NCBI RefSeq assembly: GCF_900129315.1
Contig: NZ_FQUS01000004.1
Location: forward strand, 1 to 64,000
Reading direction: 5' to 3'
Origin: Fodinibius roseus
Lineage (GTDB): Bacteria > Bacteroidota > Rhodothermia > Balneolales > Balneolaceae
DNA: 64,000 nt
The notes beneath the pieces were generated by a model. It had not been told where the DNA came from. It worked only from the letters and a program-made list of their open reading frames with translations, and did no database searches. The translations under genes were made by a program, and so were the position numbers. Every line of letters starts with the position of its first letter. The first letter of the stretch is position 1. Shown here piece after piece: positions 23,334 to 33,700 of this stretch.

Positions 23334-26095
23334 TCTCTTCCCTCCCGGCTTCTTCCGGCCCAGACCTTTTGGAGTTGCCCCACCAACAGGGGAATAAAAC
23401 TCATGACCGCGACCACCAGCCAGCCCTCCCCGGTCGGCGGCGACAGCTGCATCACCTCGGCAACCGGTCCGGCATAAAGGGCCCCGAATATCAGCGCCAG
23501 GCACAGGACAATAGCCCTCCATACCCATCTGTTCCGCACAACCGAATTGTCCACAAAACCGCTGTTGCTGTCCCGCATGTTGAATACGTGCCAGAGCTGG
23601 GCAAGAGCGAGGGTTAAAAAGCTGAGCGTTACGGCTTCACGCTCGGGAAGTTCCAGCCAGTACAGACCGGTGAACAGGGCTCCGAGAACCACCGTTGTGA
23701 TCACAAGGCCATAACCACCAATGCCGATCCAGTGCTGCCGGTTCAGGATCGGTTCACCCATTTTACGGGGTGGCTGCTGCATCGCCCCCTGCGTTCCTTC
23801 ACCGACGCCGAGTGCCAGAGCCGGGAAAACGTCCGTTACCAGGTTCAAAAAAAGTATTTGCAACGGCAATATCGGCAAAGGCGCCCCCAGCAGGGAAGCC
23901 AGTCCCACCACCAACACTTCGCTGACATTACAGGACAGAAGATAATATACAAACCGCCGTATATTCGTAAAAATAACACGACCCTGTTCAATAGCCGTAA
24001 CGATAGTGGCGAAGGCGTCGTCCGTCAAAACCATATCCGACGCTTCTCGGGCCACCTGGGTGCCGCGCTTGCCCATCGCGATGCCTATATCCGCTTTCTT
24101 GAGAGCGGGGGCATCATTCACCCCGTCGCCGGTCATACCCACAATATGACCCTTCTTCTGGTATAACTCGATCAGGTCGAGTTTCTGCCGGGGGCTGATG
24201 CGGGCAAAGATGCTGGCAGACAAAATCTGATCGGTATCCTGTTGCGACGATTCAAGCTCCTGCGGGGACGGCAGGTCGCTCCCGTGAATCACTTCCGCCT
24301 CCTGTCCCTCTTCTGCGGTAACCAATCCCACCGATTTAGCAATATATTCGGCCGTATGGGGTTGATCGCCCGTCACCATCACGACGCGGATTCCCGCTTT
24401 CCTGCAGGCTTCCATTGCCTCCCTGACATCACCCCTCGGCGGATCCAGCAGCCCGACCATCCCGATAAACACCAGGTTTTCATAGGGATCACCATCGGCC
24501 GTATCCGCCTCCCGATAAGCCAGGGCCAGTACCCGCAAGCCGTCGGCGGCAAGCTTTTCGTTCATCGATTCCCATTTTTCCCGCTCTTCCCCGGACAGGG
24601 AACGCTGCTGCCCGTTTGTCAGATAGGAGTTGCAATGCTCGAGCACCGTACCGGGAGCCCCTTTGACTGAAACCCGGTACCGGCCCGGCTCCATCTCATT
24701 CCAGGTGGCCATCATTTTAACCTCGGGATCAAAGGCCTCTTCCCGAACTTCGGGATACTGCTCCAGGAGCTCTTTCCGTTCAATACCGGCAAGATTCGCG
24801 GCTTCCAGCAGCGCTATTTCGAGGGGATCCCCGCTGTTTCCTCCACTGCCCTCTTCATCTCCGGCTCCGTCTGTATCGGTATCGGTTTCAGTGTTTGTGC
24901 CAGGCCCCCCATCCCCCGCATACGTGGCGTTATTGCAAAACGCCCCCGTCTCCAGCGCCAGCCTTATATCTTCATCGTCCGTGTCCCCGTCCCCGATATG
25001 CCCGGAAAAATCCGATCCGACGTCTATCTCACGTTCCGAAAGAAAAAGCCGCGTAACACTCATTTGGTTCTCGGTTAGTGTTCCCGTCTTGTCCGAAAAA
25101 ATAATCTCCGTCGCCCCCAGCGTTTCGACGGACGAAAGCCGGTTGATGAGGGCATTCTTGCGGGCCATGATACGCATGCCCTTGGCCAGGGCAATCGTGG
25201 CTACTATAGGCAGTCCTTCCGGGATGGCGGCCACGGCGAGCGCGATACCGGTCTGGATCATCAGAAACATCTCCTTGCCCGACAGCACACCGCTTACCGA
25301 TATAAAGGCCGTTATCGCAAGCGTCAGCAGAATCAGCCGGTAACCCAGCCGGTCAAGCCGTTCTTCCAGCGGCGTCTGCTCCTCTTCGGCCTCCTCGACC
25401 AGCGACGAAATATGTCCCAGTTCCGTTTGCTGTCCCGTGGACACGACCACTCCTTCTCCCGAGCCCCGGGTGATGGCGGTCCCCTTATAGAGCATGGACG
25501 TGCGTTCCCCCAGAACCGTATCTTCGTCAACCGGCTCAGGGGTTTTCCCCACCGGCATGCTCTCGCCGGTCAGGGCCGACTCGTCGGCCTGCAGCTTTGA
25601 GGAGGCGAGGATACGTATGTCGGCCGTGATGATGTCGCCCCCCTCCACCAGGATGATATCGCCCGGGACCAGGTCCCGGGCGTCCACCTTCATGACCTCC
25701 CCGTCCCTGCGCACCCTGGTCTCTACCCTGCCGAGCTTGAACAGGGCCTCCATCGACCGGACGGCTCTCAGCTCGGTAAAAAATCCTATGCCCGTATTAA
25801 TGACGATGACAATCGCGATGGCCCAGCCTTCCAGTATTTCCCGGTACAGAAAGGATACCAGCGCAGCTACAGCCAGCAACAGGATGATCAGACTTTTGAC
25901 CTGCTCGACAAGAATTTGCCACAGACTCTTCGTCTCATGCTCCCGAAGCTGGTTCTGACCGTATTGTTTGAGGCGCTTTTGCACTTCCGCGCCGGAAAGC
26001 CCGCTCTCCTGTTCACTTTCCAACGCCTTTAGCACCTTGCCTGCCTCAGCGGCCCATGCATTTTCAGGCTTTTTAAGGGAATGCGGGCTGCTCAT
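23330..26095 (-). CDS. Calcium-type P-type ATPase
   Basis: 921 aa, P2-type (SERCA/PMR-like) cation pump. Motifs in order: N-terminal cation-ATPase domain, LQADESALTGES (actuator TGES), PEGLP in M4, DKTGTLT (phosphorylation Asp, about residue 335), KGAPG in the nucleotide domain, MVTGDQPHTA, and TGDGVNDAPALKKADIG hinge. About ten membrane segments, C-terminal four at about 735-900. It exports Ca2+ or a similar cation at the cost of ATP. Odd: an Asp/Thr/Gly-rich insertion at about residues 385-420, inside the nucleotide-binding domain. Downstream it overlaps a CBS half-protein. Confidence 0.94.
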   Translation of the reverse strand: MSSPHSLKKPENAWAAEAGKVLKALESEQESGLSGAEVQKRLKQYGQNQLREHETKSLWQILVEQVKSLIILLLAVAALVSFLYREILEGWAIAIVIVINTGIGFFTELRAVRSMEALFKLGRVETRVRRDGEVMKVDARDLVPGDIILVEGGDIITADIRILASSKLQADESALTGESMPVGKTPEPVDEDTVLGERTSMLYKGTAITRGSGEGVVVSTGQQTELGHISSLVEEAEEEQTPLEERLDRLGYRLILLTLAITAFISVSGVLSGKEMFLMIQTGIALAVAAIPEGLPIVATIALAKGMRIMARKNALINRLSSVETLGATEIIFSDKTGTLTENQMSVTRLFLSEREIDVGSDFSGHIGDGDTDDEDIRLALETGAFCNNATYAGDGGPGTNTETDTDTDGAGDEEGSGGNSGDPLEIALLEAANLAGIERKELLEQYPEVREEAFDPEVKMMATWNEMEPGRYRVSVKGAPGTVLEHCNSYLTNGQQRSLSGEEREKWESMNEKLAADGLRVLALAYREADTADGDPYENLVFIGMVGLLDPPRGDVREAMEACRKAGIRVVMVTGDQPHTAEYIAKSVGLVTAEEGQEAEVIHGSDLPSPQELESSQQDTDQILSASIFARISPRQKLDLIELYQKKGHIVGMTGDGVNDAPALKKADIGIAMGKRGTQVAREASDMVLTDDAFATIVTAIEQGRVIFTNIRRFVYYLLSCNVSEVLVVGLASLLGAPLPILPLQILFLNLVTDVFPALALGVGEGTQGAMQQPPRKMGEPILNRQHWIGIGGYGLVITTVVLGALFTGLYWLELPEREAVTLSFLTLALAQLWHVFNMRDSNSGFVDNSVVRNRWVWRAIVLCLALIFGALYAGPVAEVMQLSPPTGEGWLVVAVMSFIPLLVGQLQKVWAGRSREGRE

Positions 26096-26120
26096 AATAT
26101 CTCTTGAGAATATCGATTCG

Positions 26121-27284
26121 TCATACGTTCCTGAAGTACTCTTGATCCCTGTTAAAAAGATTCACGTGCTCATATCCTTTCATTTTCCGGTTTCCCAGGG
26201 GCTGTAGAACATGCTTTAGCAGCTGGCGACTGATCTGTTCTGCCGGATAATAGTGATCGGCCAACCCTTCTCCCATCACAGACAACGGAAGATCATCCAC
26301 CACCGCATCCCCCGGATCCTGAATAATGACACGTCCCCCTCCCTCCCGGATCGCACGGGCGCCAGACAGCCCGTCAACGCCGTTTCCACTTAAAATAATA
26401 CCCAGTACGTCCCTCCCGTATAATCTCGCCGCAGACCGGAAAAGGACATCGATAGAGGGACGGTCCCCATTTTCCCTGGGACCGCGATGGACTTTAACAA
26501 ACGGCCGGTTGCCCCTCTGCGCAATCTCACAATGGCGACCTCCGGAGGCCAGTAAGGCCGTTCCCGGCGTCAGCGCCGACTCCTCAAGCGCTTCCCTGAC
26601 AGCCAGAGGGGAGCCCTCTTTTAACAGCCGAGCCAGGGCACGGGTATAAAACTTAGGCAAGTGCTGAACGGCCACAACCGGAACGGGAAAATCGGCCGGA
26701 AGCTTCCTGAGAATATCATTCAGTGCCTTCGGTCCCCCCATACTGCCCCCTATGACAATCAGCCTGACCGGCCCTCTGTTCATCCAGGCCTTTTCTTTTT
26801 CCGGTTGCTCTTCTGTGTCAACCAGGGACCGGGCCTCCTTTTTTCCCGCCGTCCACCCGTCGAGAGCATCGCTGCCAACCACACGCTTTATCCCCTGTAT
26901 CATCGGGGGCAGGCGCTTGGCAAGATGGCGGGTGGCGAATAAAAGAGCATTGCTTTTTTCCGGCTTGGTAATAACGTCAACCGCTCCCTTGCGAAGCGCA
27001 TAGAGCGCAGCCTGGGCTCCCCCCTCCGAACGGGAGCTGATAACCACTACCGGCAGCTTTGGAAAACGCACCCGGAGGGTATTAAAAATGGTGAATCCAT
27101 CCGGCGCGGAATCTTCAATATCCAGCAAAACAACATCGGGATTTTCCTCATTAACCAGCTGTTCGCTTTGGGTTAGCTCTCCGCTGACCCGGACCACTAC
27201 ATCGGATTCCCGGCTCAGTATCCCTGCAATGGCCTGCCGGACTACTATATCGTTATCGAGGACAAGCACTTTCATCTTTTCCAT
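26121..27284 (-). CDS. cheB: CheB-type protein-glutamate methylesterase
   Basis: 387 aa. The receiver domain (1-120) has Asp10 and Asp12 (LVLDNDIVV), phospho-acceptor Asp55 (VVLLDIED) and the lysine in VITKPEK. The methylesterase domain (about 173-360) has the triad Ser181 (IGGSMGGPKAL), His208 (VAVQHLPKFYT) and Asp304 (LSGNGVDGLSGA). CheB removes methyl groups from chemoreceptors. No cheR, cheA or receptor gene is nearby, so this copy is outside a chemotaxis operon. It sits 25 bp upstream of the P-ATPase on the same strand and may serve a non-chemotaxis or distant receptor system. Confidence 0.92.
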   Translation of the reverse strand: MEKMKVLVLDNDIVVRQAIAGILSRESDVVVRVSGELTQSEQLVNEENPDVVLLDIEDSAPDGFTIFNTLRVRFPKLPVVVISSRSEGGAQAALYALRKGAVDVITKPEKSNALLFATRHLAKRLPPMIQGIKRVVGSDALDGWTAGKKEARSLVDTEEQPEKEKAWMNRGPVRLIVIGGSMGGPKALNDILRKLPADFPVPVVAVQHLPKFYTRALARLLKEGSPLAVREALEESALTPGTALLASGGRHCEIAQRGNRPFVKVHRGPRENGDRPSIDVLFRSAARLYGRDVLGIILSGNGVDGLSGARAIREGGGRVIIQDPGDAVVDDLPLSVMGEGLADHYYPAEQISRQLLKHVLQPLGNRKMKGYEHVNLFNRDQEYFRNV

Positions 27285-27759
27285 AACAAACTCCTTCTTC
27301 TTTTACTATACCGCGCTGCCTGCTACACGTTCAATATTCCGTGGCAGCAACGCTTCCTATTTATATAATCCACATGCAGCCGGCAGGGTTCCGCATCCAT
27401 ACCCTGTAAAACCTTTCCCGGCTGTTTATCCGAGGCCGTTTACGAGACGGACGTCGGATGATTGCTTATTGAACTTAAATTATATGATCTGGTGCCGTCA
27501 CTTTTTGTACGGTCTTCGGGGGATAACATGTGAGGGAATGTATTACATATTTTCCCTGCCTGGACAAGCAGAAATATCAGCCTTTTTTAGACTGAATAAT
27601 TTCTCTTTTTTTCAGCAGCTCGTTATGAGGTCCACACCTTTTTCCGGCAGTATATGAGAGGCGATGCCGCATTTTTGCTTTCCAAAGAAATAAGATTACG
27701 GGCGGCGTACTTCCTCATTTCAAATCCGCTGGGCTGACGGATGAGCAATGCGGACCGGT
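27285..27759. other. 475-bp spacer, no gene seen
   Basis: Lies between the CheB start and the end of the glucan synthase. I see no supported gene, RNA or repeat. It must hold the CheB/ATPase promoter and the 3' end of the glucan synthase transcript. Confidence 0.5.
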
Positions 27760-30700
27760 TCAGCGCCTGATAAGCCGCAGTGAGACGGAATGCTCTTGGT
27801 TATCGTTTTCCAGTGGTATCCGGGCTTCCCCTTCGGGAAAACGAACCGGCTCCCCGTCAACCGTTCCTTCAAGTCCCCCGCTTTGCAGTTCATCGGGATT
27901 GTTGATCTCCAGCCGGTAAACGGTCTCCCCGTCTCGCAGTCTCCATTCCAGGCAGTAAGACTCCCATTCGGAGGAAATCGCCGGCCGGATCGTCATGACA
28001 TGCTCTTTAATTCGAATGCCCAGAATCGATTCCAGGGCCACCCGGTACATCCACCCGGCCGACCCGGTGTACCAGGTCCACCCGCCCCGACCGGTAAGCG
28101 GTGGTTCGCCATAGACATCAGCCGCCACCACATAAGGCTCAACCTTGTACTGTGACACCTGTTCCGGGGAGATTGCATGGTTCACCGGATTTATCATGTG
28201 CAAGTACTCGACGGCCTTATCACCCCAGCCGCTCTCGGCAAACGCTTTTATCGCCCAAACCGCAGCATGGGTATATTGTCCCCCATTCTCCCGAACGCCC
28301 GGGATATAGCCCTTAATATAGCCCGGGTTTTGATCCGTCTGATCAAAGGGCGGGGTGAGCAGGCGGATGATGCGATCCTCTTTTGAAACCAAGTGTGTTT
28401 CCAGGGCCTCAAGAGCCTTTTGCTTTTTCGCTTTTGGGGCCACCCCCGATATAACAGACCAGGATTGTGCTATGGCATCTATCCGTCCCTCCTCATTCAG
28501 GGCGGATCCCAGCGGCGTGCCGTCGTCATAGAACGCCCGCAGGTACCACGCGCCGTCCCATCCCTCCTTGTTGAGATGTTTCGACAGCTTGCGGGCCTCC
28601 GCCTGGTAACGCCTGGCCCGTTCCTTCTCTCCCTGTTTTTCGCAGTACTCCGTGAACTCCTCCAGGACGATGTGAAGGAAGAACCCCAGCCATACGCTCT
28701 CCCCCTTCCCCTCATCCCCGACCCGGTTCATCCCGTCATTCCAGTCGCCGGTGCCCATAAGCGGCAGGCCGTGCCGGCCGGTGTTCAGGGTCACCTCGAT
28801 GGCTCTGATGCAGTGTTCATATAGAGACGCCTTTTTGGTTGACTGTTGCGGCTGCAGGTAAACCTCGTGTTCGTGCTCCTCCAGTTCCCGTGCTTCAAGG
28901 TATGGAATTTGCTCCTCCAAAATTTCCTCGTCACCGGTCGACTCGATGTAAAAATTGACCACATAGGGAAGCCAGAGCCTGTCATCCGATATTTTGGTCC
29001 GAACCCCTCTGCCTGTCGGGGGATGCCACCAGTGCTGTACATCACCCTCCGGGAACTGCCGGGACGCATGCAGTAAAATTTGATCCCGCGTCATTTGGGG
29101 ATCGACATACAGGGCTGTCATGGCGTCCTGCAGCTGATCGCGAAATCCGTACGCCCCGCCGGCCTGGTAGAATCCCGTGCGCGAAAGCATACGGCAGGCG
29201 ATGTTCTGATACATAAGCCAGCCGTTCATCATTTGATTAAGAGAGGAATCGGGCGTCTCTATGCGGATGCGCCTCAGCCGCTCTTCCCAGAAGGCCGTTA
29301 TATCCCGAAATGCGTGGTTCACCTCCTGAGTCTGCCGGTACTTCCGCACGAGTTTTTTCGCTTCTTCGGTGTCTTTGGCTTCTCCCATGACCACGATCCA
29401 TTCTATTTCTTCGCCCGGCTCCATCACCAGCCTGGCCTGAAAGGCGGCACAGGGATCCCCGCCCGTATTGACGCTGTCATCCAGGTCAGCTTCTCCGGCA
29501 ACGGCGGACGGCCTTTCCAGGGAAGCGTTCCGGCCGATGAATTGCTGCCGGTCGGTGGAAAAGGAGACCTCGGCATCCCCCGCCTCCTTTGACGCTGTTG
29601 ACACGGAAGCGAAAGCGATCCGCCCGGCAAATTCGTTGTTGTAATGGTTTCGCGCATAGATGGCATACTCATCCCGGTCCGCTTCCTGGATGATAAACCG
29701 GGCGGAATCTTCCCTGTTGATCCCCAGCACCCACTCCTGATAACGGAACAGGGAAAGAGTTCTTTGTACGTCGCTTTTGTTGCGTATGGTCAGCCTTGAA
29801 ACCTTAACCGGATCGTTTTCAGGGACAAACTGAAGCAGCTCGGATTCGATGTCGTACGAGGAATGCTCATATCTCGTATATCCGAATCCGTGTGATACCA
29901 CATAGCGATGTTGACCGGGCACGGGCGCCGGCGTGGGGGACCAGTACACCTTTTCATCTTCATCACGGATGTAAAAGGCCTCTGCAGGCGGATCAAGCAC
30001 CGGGTCGTTGGACCAGGAAGTCAGCTTGTTTTCCCGGCTGTTTTCACTCCAGGTGTATCCGGCCCCGCTTTCGGTAGCCAGGAATCCGAAATTCGAATTG
30101 GCAATGACGTTGATCCAGGGGGCCGGCGGGTACCGCACGGTTCCCTTCACGACATCCGGCTCTGCGATGATACGATATTCACGATTTTCGTCGGAAAATC
30201 CCCCGTAACCGTTAAAAAACTGCAGGTCGTTTTCAGCCGCTTCCTGTCCTTCAGGTTTTTTTCCAGCAAGTGAAGCCGGCCGGTAGAGTTGGGACTGGTG
30301 GTTTTCGCTGAATGAGTTTACCTCTTCAGAATGACCGGAGTCAAGTATCTCCACCCGGGGGAGAGTGCCTTTGAATACGACCGAAGCAACGGTCAACATA
30401 AGGGTTAAGTCCTCCTGTGAAAGACGATCGGAGCGCAGCGTAAACACCTCCCCCTCACCATGTCCCCGGTGGCTGCTGTGAGAGGCTTCTATCGCCTGCT
30501 GAATGCCTTCCTGCAGCTCGTCGGCATAACTCGGGGGATGATCATTGATGATCACCAAATCAGCCCGCAGCCCGCGATGCTTCCAAAGAAGATGTCCCTT
30601 CAGCATCTTTTTCATGGACTTTAACTGGTCGGTCTTGCTAACCCGGAAAACAATAATCGGATGATCCCCTGAAATCCCATATGCCCACAAACCGGACTGC

Positions 30701-33700
30701 TGTCGGCGATTTTGAGCAAGGACTTCCGGGGCGGCCCTGAATCGGGTATCGCTGTACAGCATATACCCCGCCAGCTTCTGGAAATACTGAAACTCGTTGC
30801 TGGTTACTCCAATATGATCCAGCTCCACCGTATTATAAATAGAGGCCAGCTCAAAAGAGCGTTCCACCGCATGCGGATTGTCAAACATATCGGCAAGGTC
30901 TTCCGCTTCCTCCCGGCTCCCGGCCCAGCCGGTCCCGAAGGTAACCTGCATCTTTTCGCCCGGCCCCAGTGTTACCGACCGGCGCAGGCTGAGTATGGGA
31001 TCCAGCACATTTCCGATGGAACCGCTGAGCCTGTACCCGGAATCCATGGCCCGGGGATTTTTCAGCGATCGTCCCCGTCCTATAAAGTTAGCCCGCTCGG
31101 TCTCAAACTGCAGTGGTTCCTCCAGGTTCTCCAGGTCGTGGCTTGCCACCATATGAACCATCCACAGGGGGTCTTCCCCGGCATTACGGGGCCTGCGCCA
31201 GGCAAGAATCCCGTGATGGTCGGCCAGGTAGTCGGTTTGCAGGAACAACTTTGAGAAGGCCGGATGCGACTGATGGTCCGCCGCCCCATTGAGCACGATT
31301 TCGGCATAGCTGGTAAGCTCAAGGGTTCTTTTACGGTCGGAATAGTTAGTGAGCGTAACCTTTCTGAGCTCAATAGGGTTTTCCGGGGAGACACATACTT
31401 CCGTTGTGGTTTCAATCCATTCATCCACTCTTGAGGTCTGTACCTTGCCGTTGTGAAACCAGGTATCATAACGATCGGGCTTCCGTTTTACCGGCTGGTG
31501 AAAGGCCGACCAGTAACGATCGGTTTCACGGTCTTTGATATAGATAAAGGGGCCCAGCGGGTCTTCCGTAGCATCGGGCTTCCAGCCGGTGAGCCTGATA
31601 TCACCATAGTGGGAGCACCCGGTGCCGGCATGACTTACGAACGAATGGAACCGGCCATTTGACAGCAGGTGCAGCCGCGGGGGGGCGTCGTCCAGGTTGT
31701 TTATTCCGGCGTGATCCACCGTATAGGTCACGCTGTGCTGCTCGCCGGGCTCCATCTCTACCTCAATCGGGTACGGTTCCTTGACCGGAATACCGCGTGG
31801 AATACGCTCCTGCAGCAGGAGTTCGCAGGCTTTAATCTGGGGATCGGCGTGAAAGTAGCGATGAATCGACCAGTCATGCAGCACGTTCAAAAGAGCCATA
31901 AAACTCATCCCGTGATGGTGTACCATATACGTTTTTACCACCTTGTAGGATTCCGACTTCGCCAGGTGATCCGGCGTAAAATCAACGGCATCATAAAATC
32001 CCTTCAGTCCCAATGCCCCTATTTTTTCAAGTTCCAACAGGTTGTCCATTGATTTTTCAGGAGCTACCATCAGAGACAATATCGAGGCGTAGGGCGCCAC
32101 CACGAAATCCTCGGCCAGCCCCCTTTTCAGGCCCAGTCCGGGTACCCCGAAGGCCCGGTACTGGTAGTTCAGATCCATGTTGAGGCTGTTATAGGCACTC
32201 TCGGAGAACCCCCAGGGACGGTTGAATTTTTCGGCATACTCCTGCTGCAGGTCCACGATATGTCCATAGGTATGGCTCAGCAGGGTGTTGGGGTATGATT
32301 TTTGAAACAAATGGGGCATCAGGTATTCAAAAGTCGTGCCTCCCCAGGAAAGCAGAAACTCATGCTGGTTACGGCTGGTCAGGCGACGGCTCAGCCGGAA
32401 CCAGTGTTCCGAGTGAACATCGCCCTTGGCAATGGCAATCAGGGAAGCGATGCGGGCCTCGCTGGCCAGCAGGTCGTAGGTTCCTTCGTCAAGCTCTGCT
32501 TTCTCTACATTATAGCCGATACTGAACAGGCCGCTTTTCTTTTCATACAGAAACCGGAAATCCATCTCGGAGACCAGCCGCTCGCTGATCTCGCGGATGG
32601 ACTGAATTTGATTGTTCCAGTTTTTCAGCAGCTGCCAGGCACTATTGTCTTCTGGTCTTCCCCTCTCCCTTTCGATCTCGAGGTGCTTTAACCACTCATC
32701 GGGGGAAGATTGCAGGGCATCGTCCGGAACGGATTTCTCCAGCTGCTGCAACTCATTTTTATAGCTTTTTATCTGTCTCAGGGGACTTTCCATCCAGTAA
32801 AGCAGGTCATCCACCCGCTGATCTCCCAGCGATCCGCGAAGTTTCATCACATTTTGTCCGCACAAGGTACAGGCCGATTCTTTCAAATCGTCCAATAACC
32901 GGAGGTTGCCTGAAATAGTGGTTGGATCTTCGCGGTTCAAAAGGTCCGACATCCTGTCCAGGCAGGTTTTCATCTCCCTGCAAACCTCCTCCCCGTTTTC
33001 AACCTCCTCCTGCAGGTCCGTGACAATGGTTCTCAGGGTTTCAAGCGTATCCTCCAGTCCATCCCGGAAAGCGCCATTGGGATTTTGCTTTTTCATAAGC
33101 CGGCCAACCGCCTGCCGGATGACAATGAGTCCCGCTGCCAGGTTCCCCGAGTCCACGGTGGATATGTATTTGGGACTCAAAGCCTCGCCCAAATTAATTT
33201 CGTACCAGTTGTAAAAGTGCCCTTTGTAGCGTTCCAGCTGCAGAAGTGAGTGCAGGGTATTCTCCAGCCGCGTCAAGAGCTCGCTCAGGGTAATATACCC
33301 CATTTCATAGGCTGCCTGCGTGGAGACCAGCGTCAGTCCGATATTGGTCGGTGAGGTACGGGCTACCGGCGGCAGCTCGGGATCTTCCTGGTCATTATCC
33401 GGCGGAAGCCAGGAATACTCGTCGCTGACCAGTCGCTCGAAATAAAACCAGGTCCGCCGGGCATAGCTCCGCAGTGTTTTTTTGTCCTCTTCCGAAAATT
33501 CGCTTTTTTTCTTTCGGCCGGTGGTGCTGAAATAGTTGGCAAAAAAGGGCGAGGTTATCCACAACAGGGAAAACGGGATAATAATCCAAAGATCAGCAGG
33601 ATCAATGAAGATGCCGAGCACTAAAATACCTGTCCCCAGGATAACCGACACCATCATCGAACGGAAATAGGAGCTGAGGTCATTGGTACTAAGCTTTTCC

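Noticed and set aside
24630-25343. 237-aa plus frame inside the P-ATPase
   Set aside because: Ser-rich shadow translation of a conserved membrane pump in the other direction.
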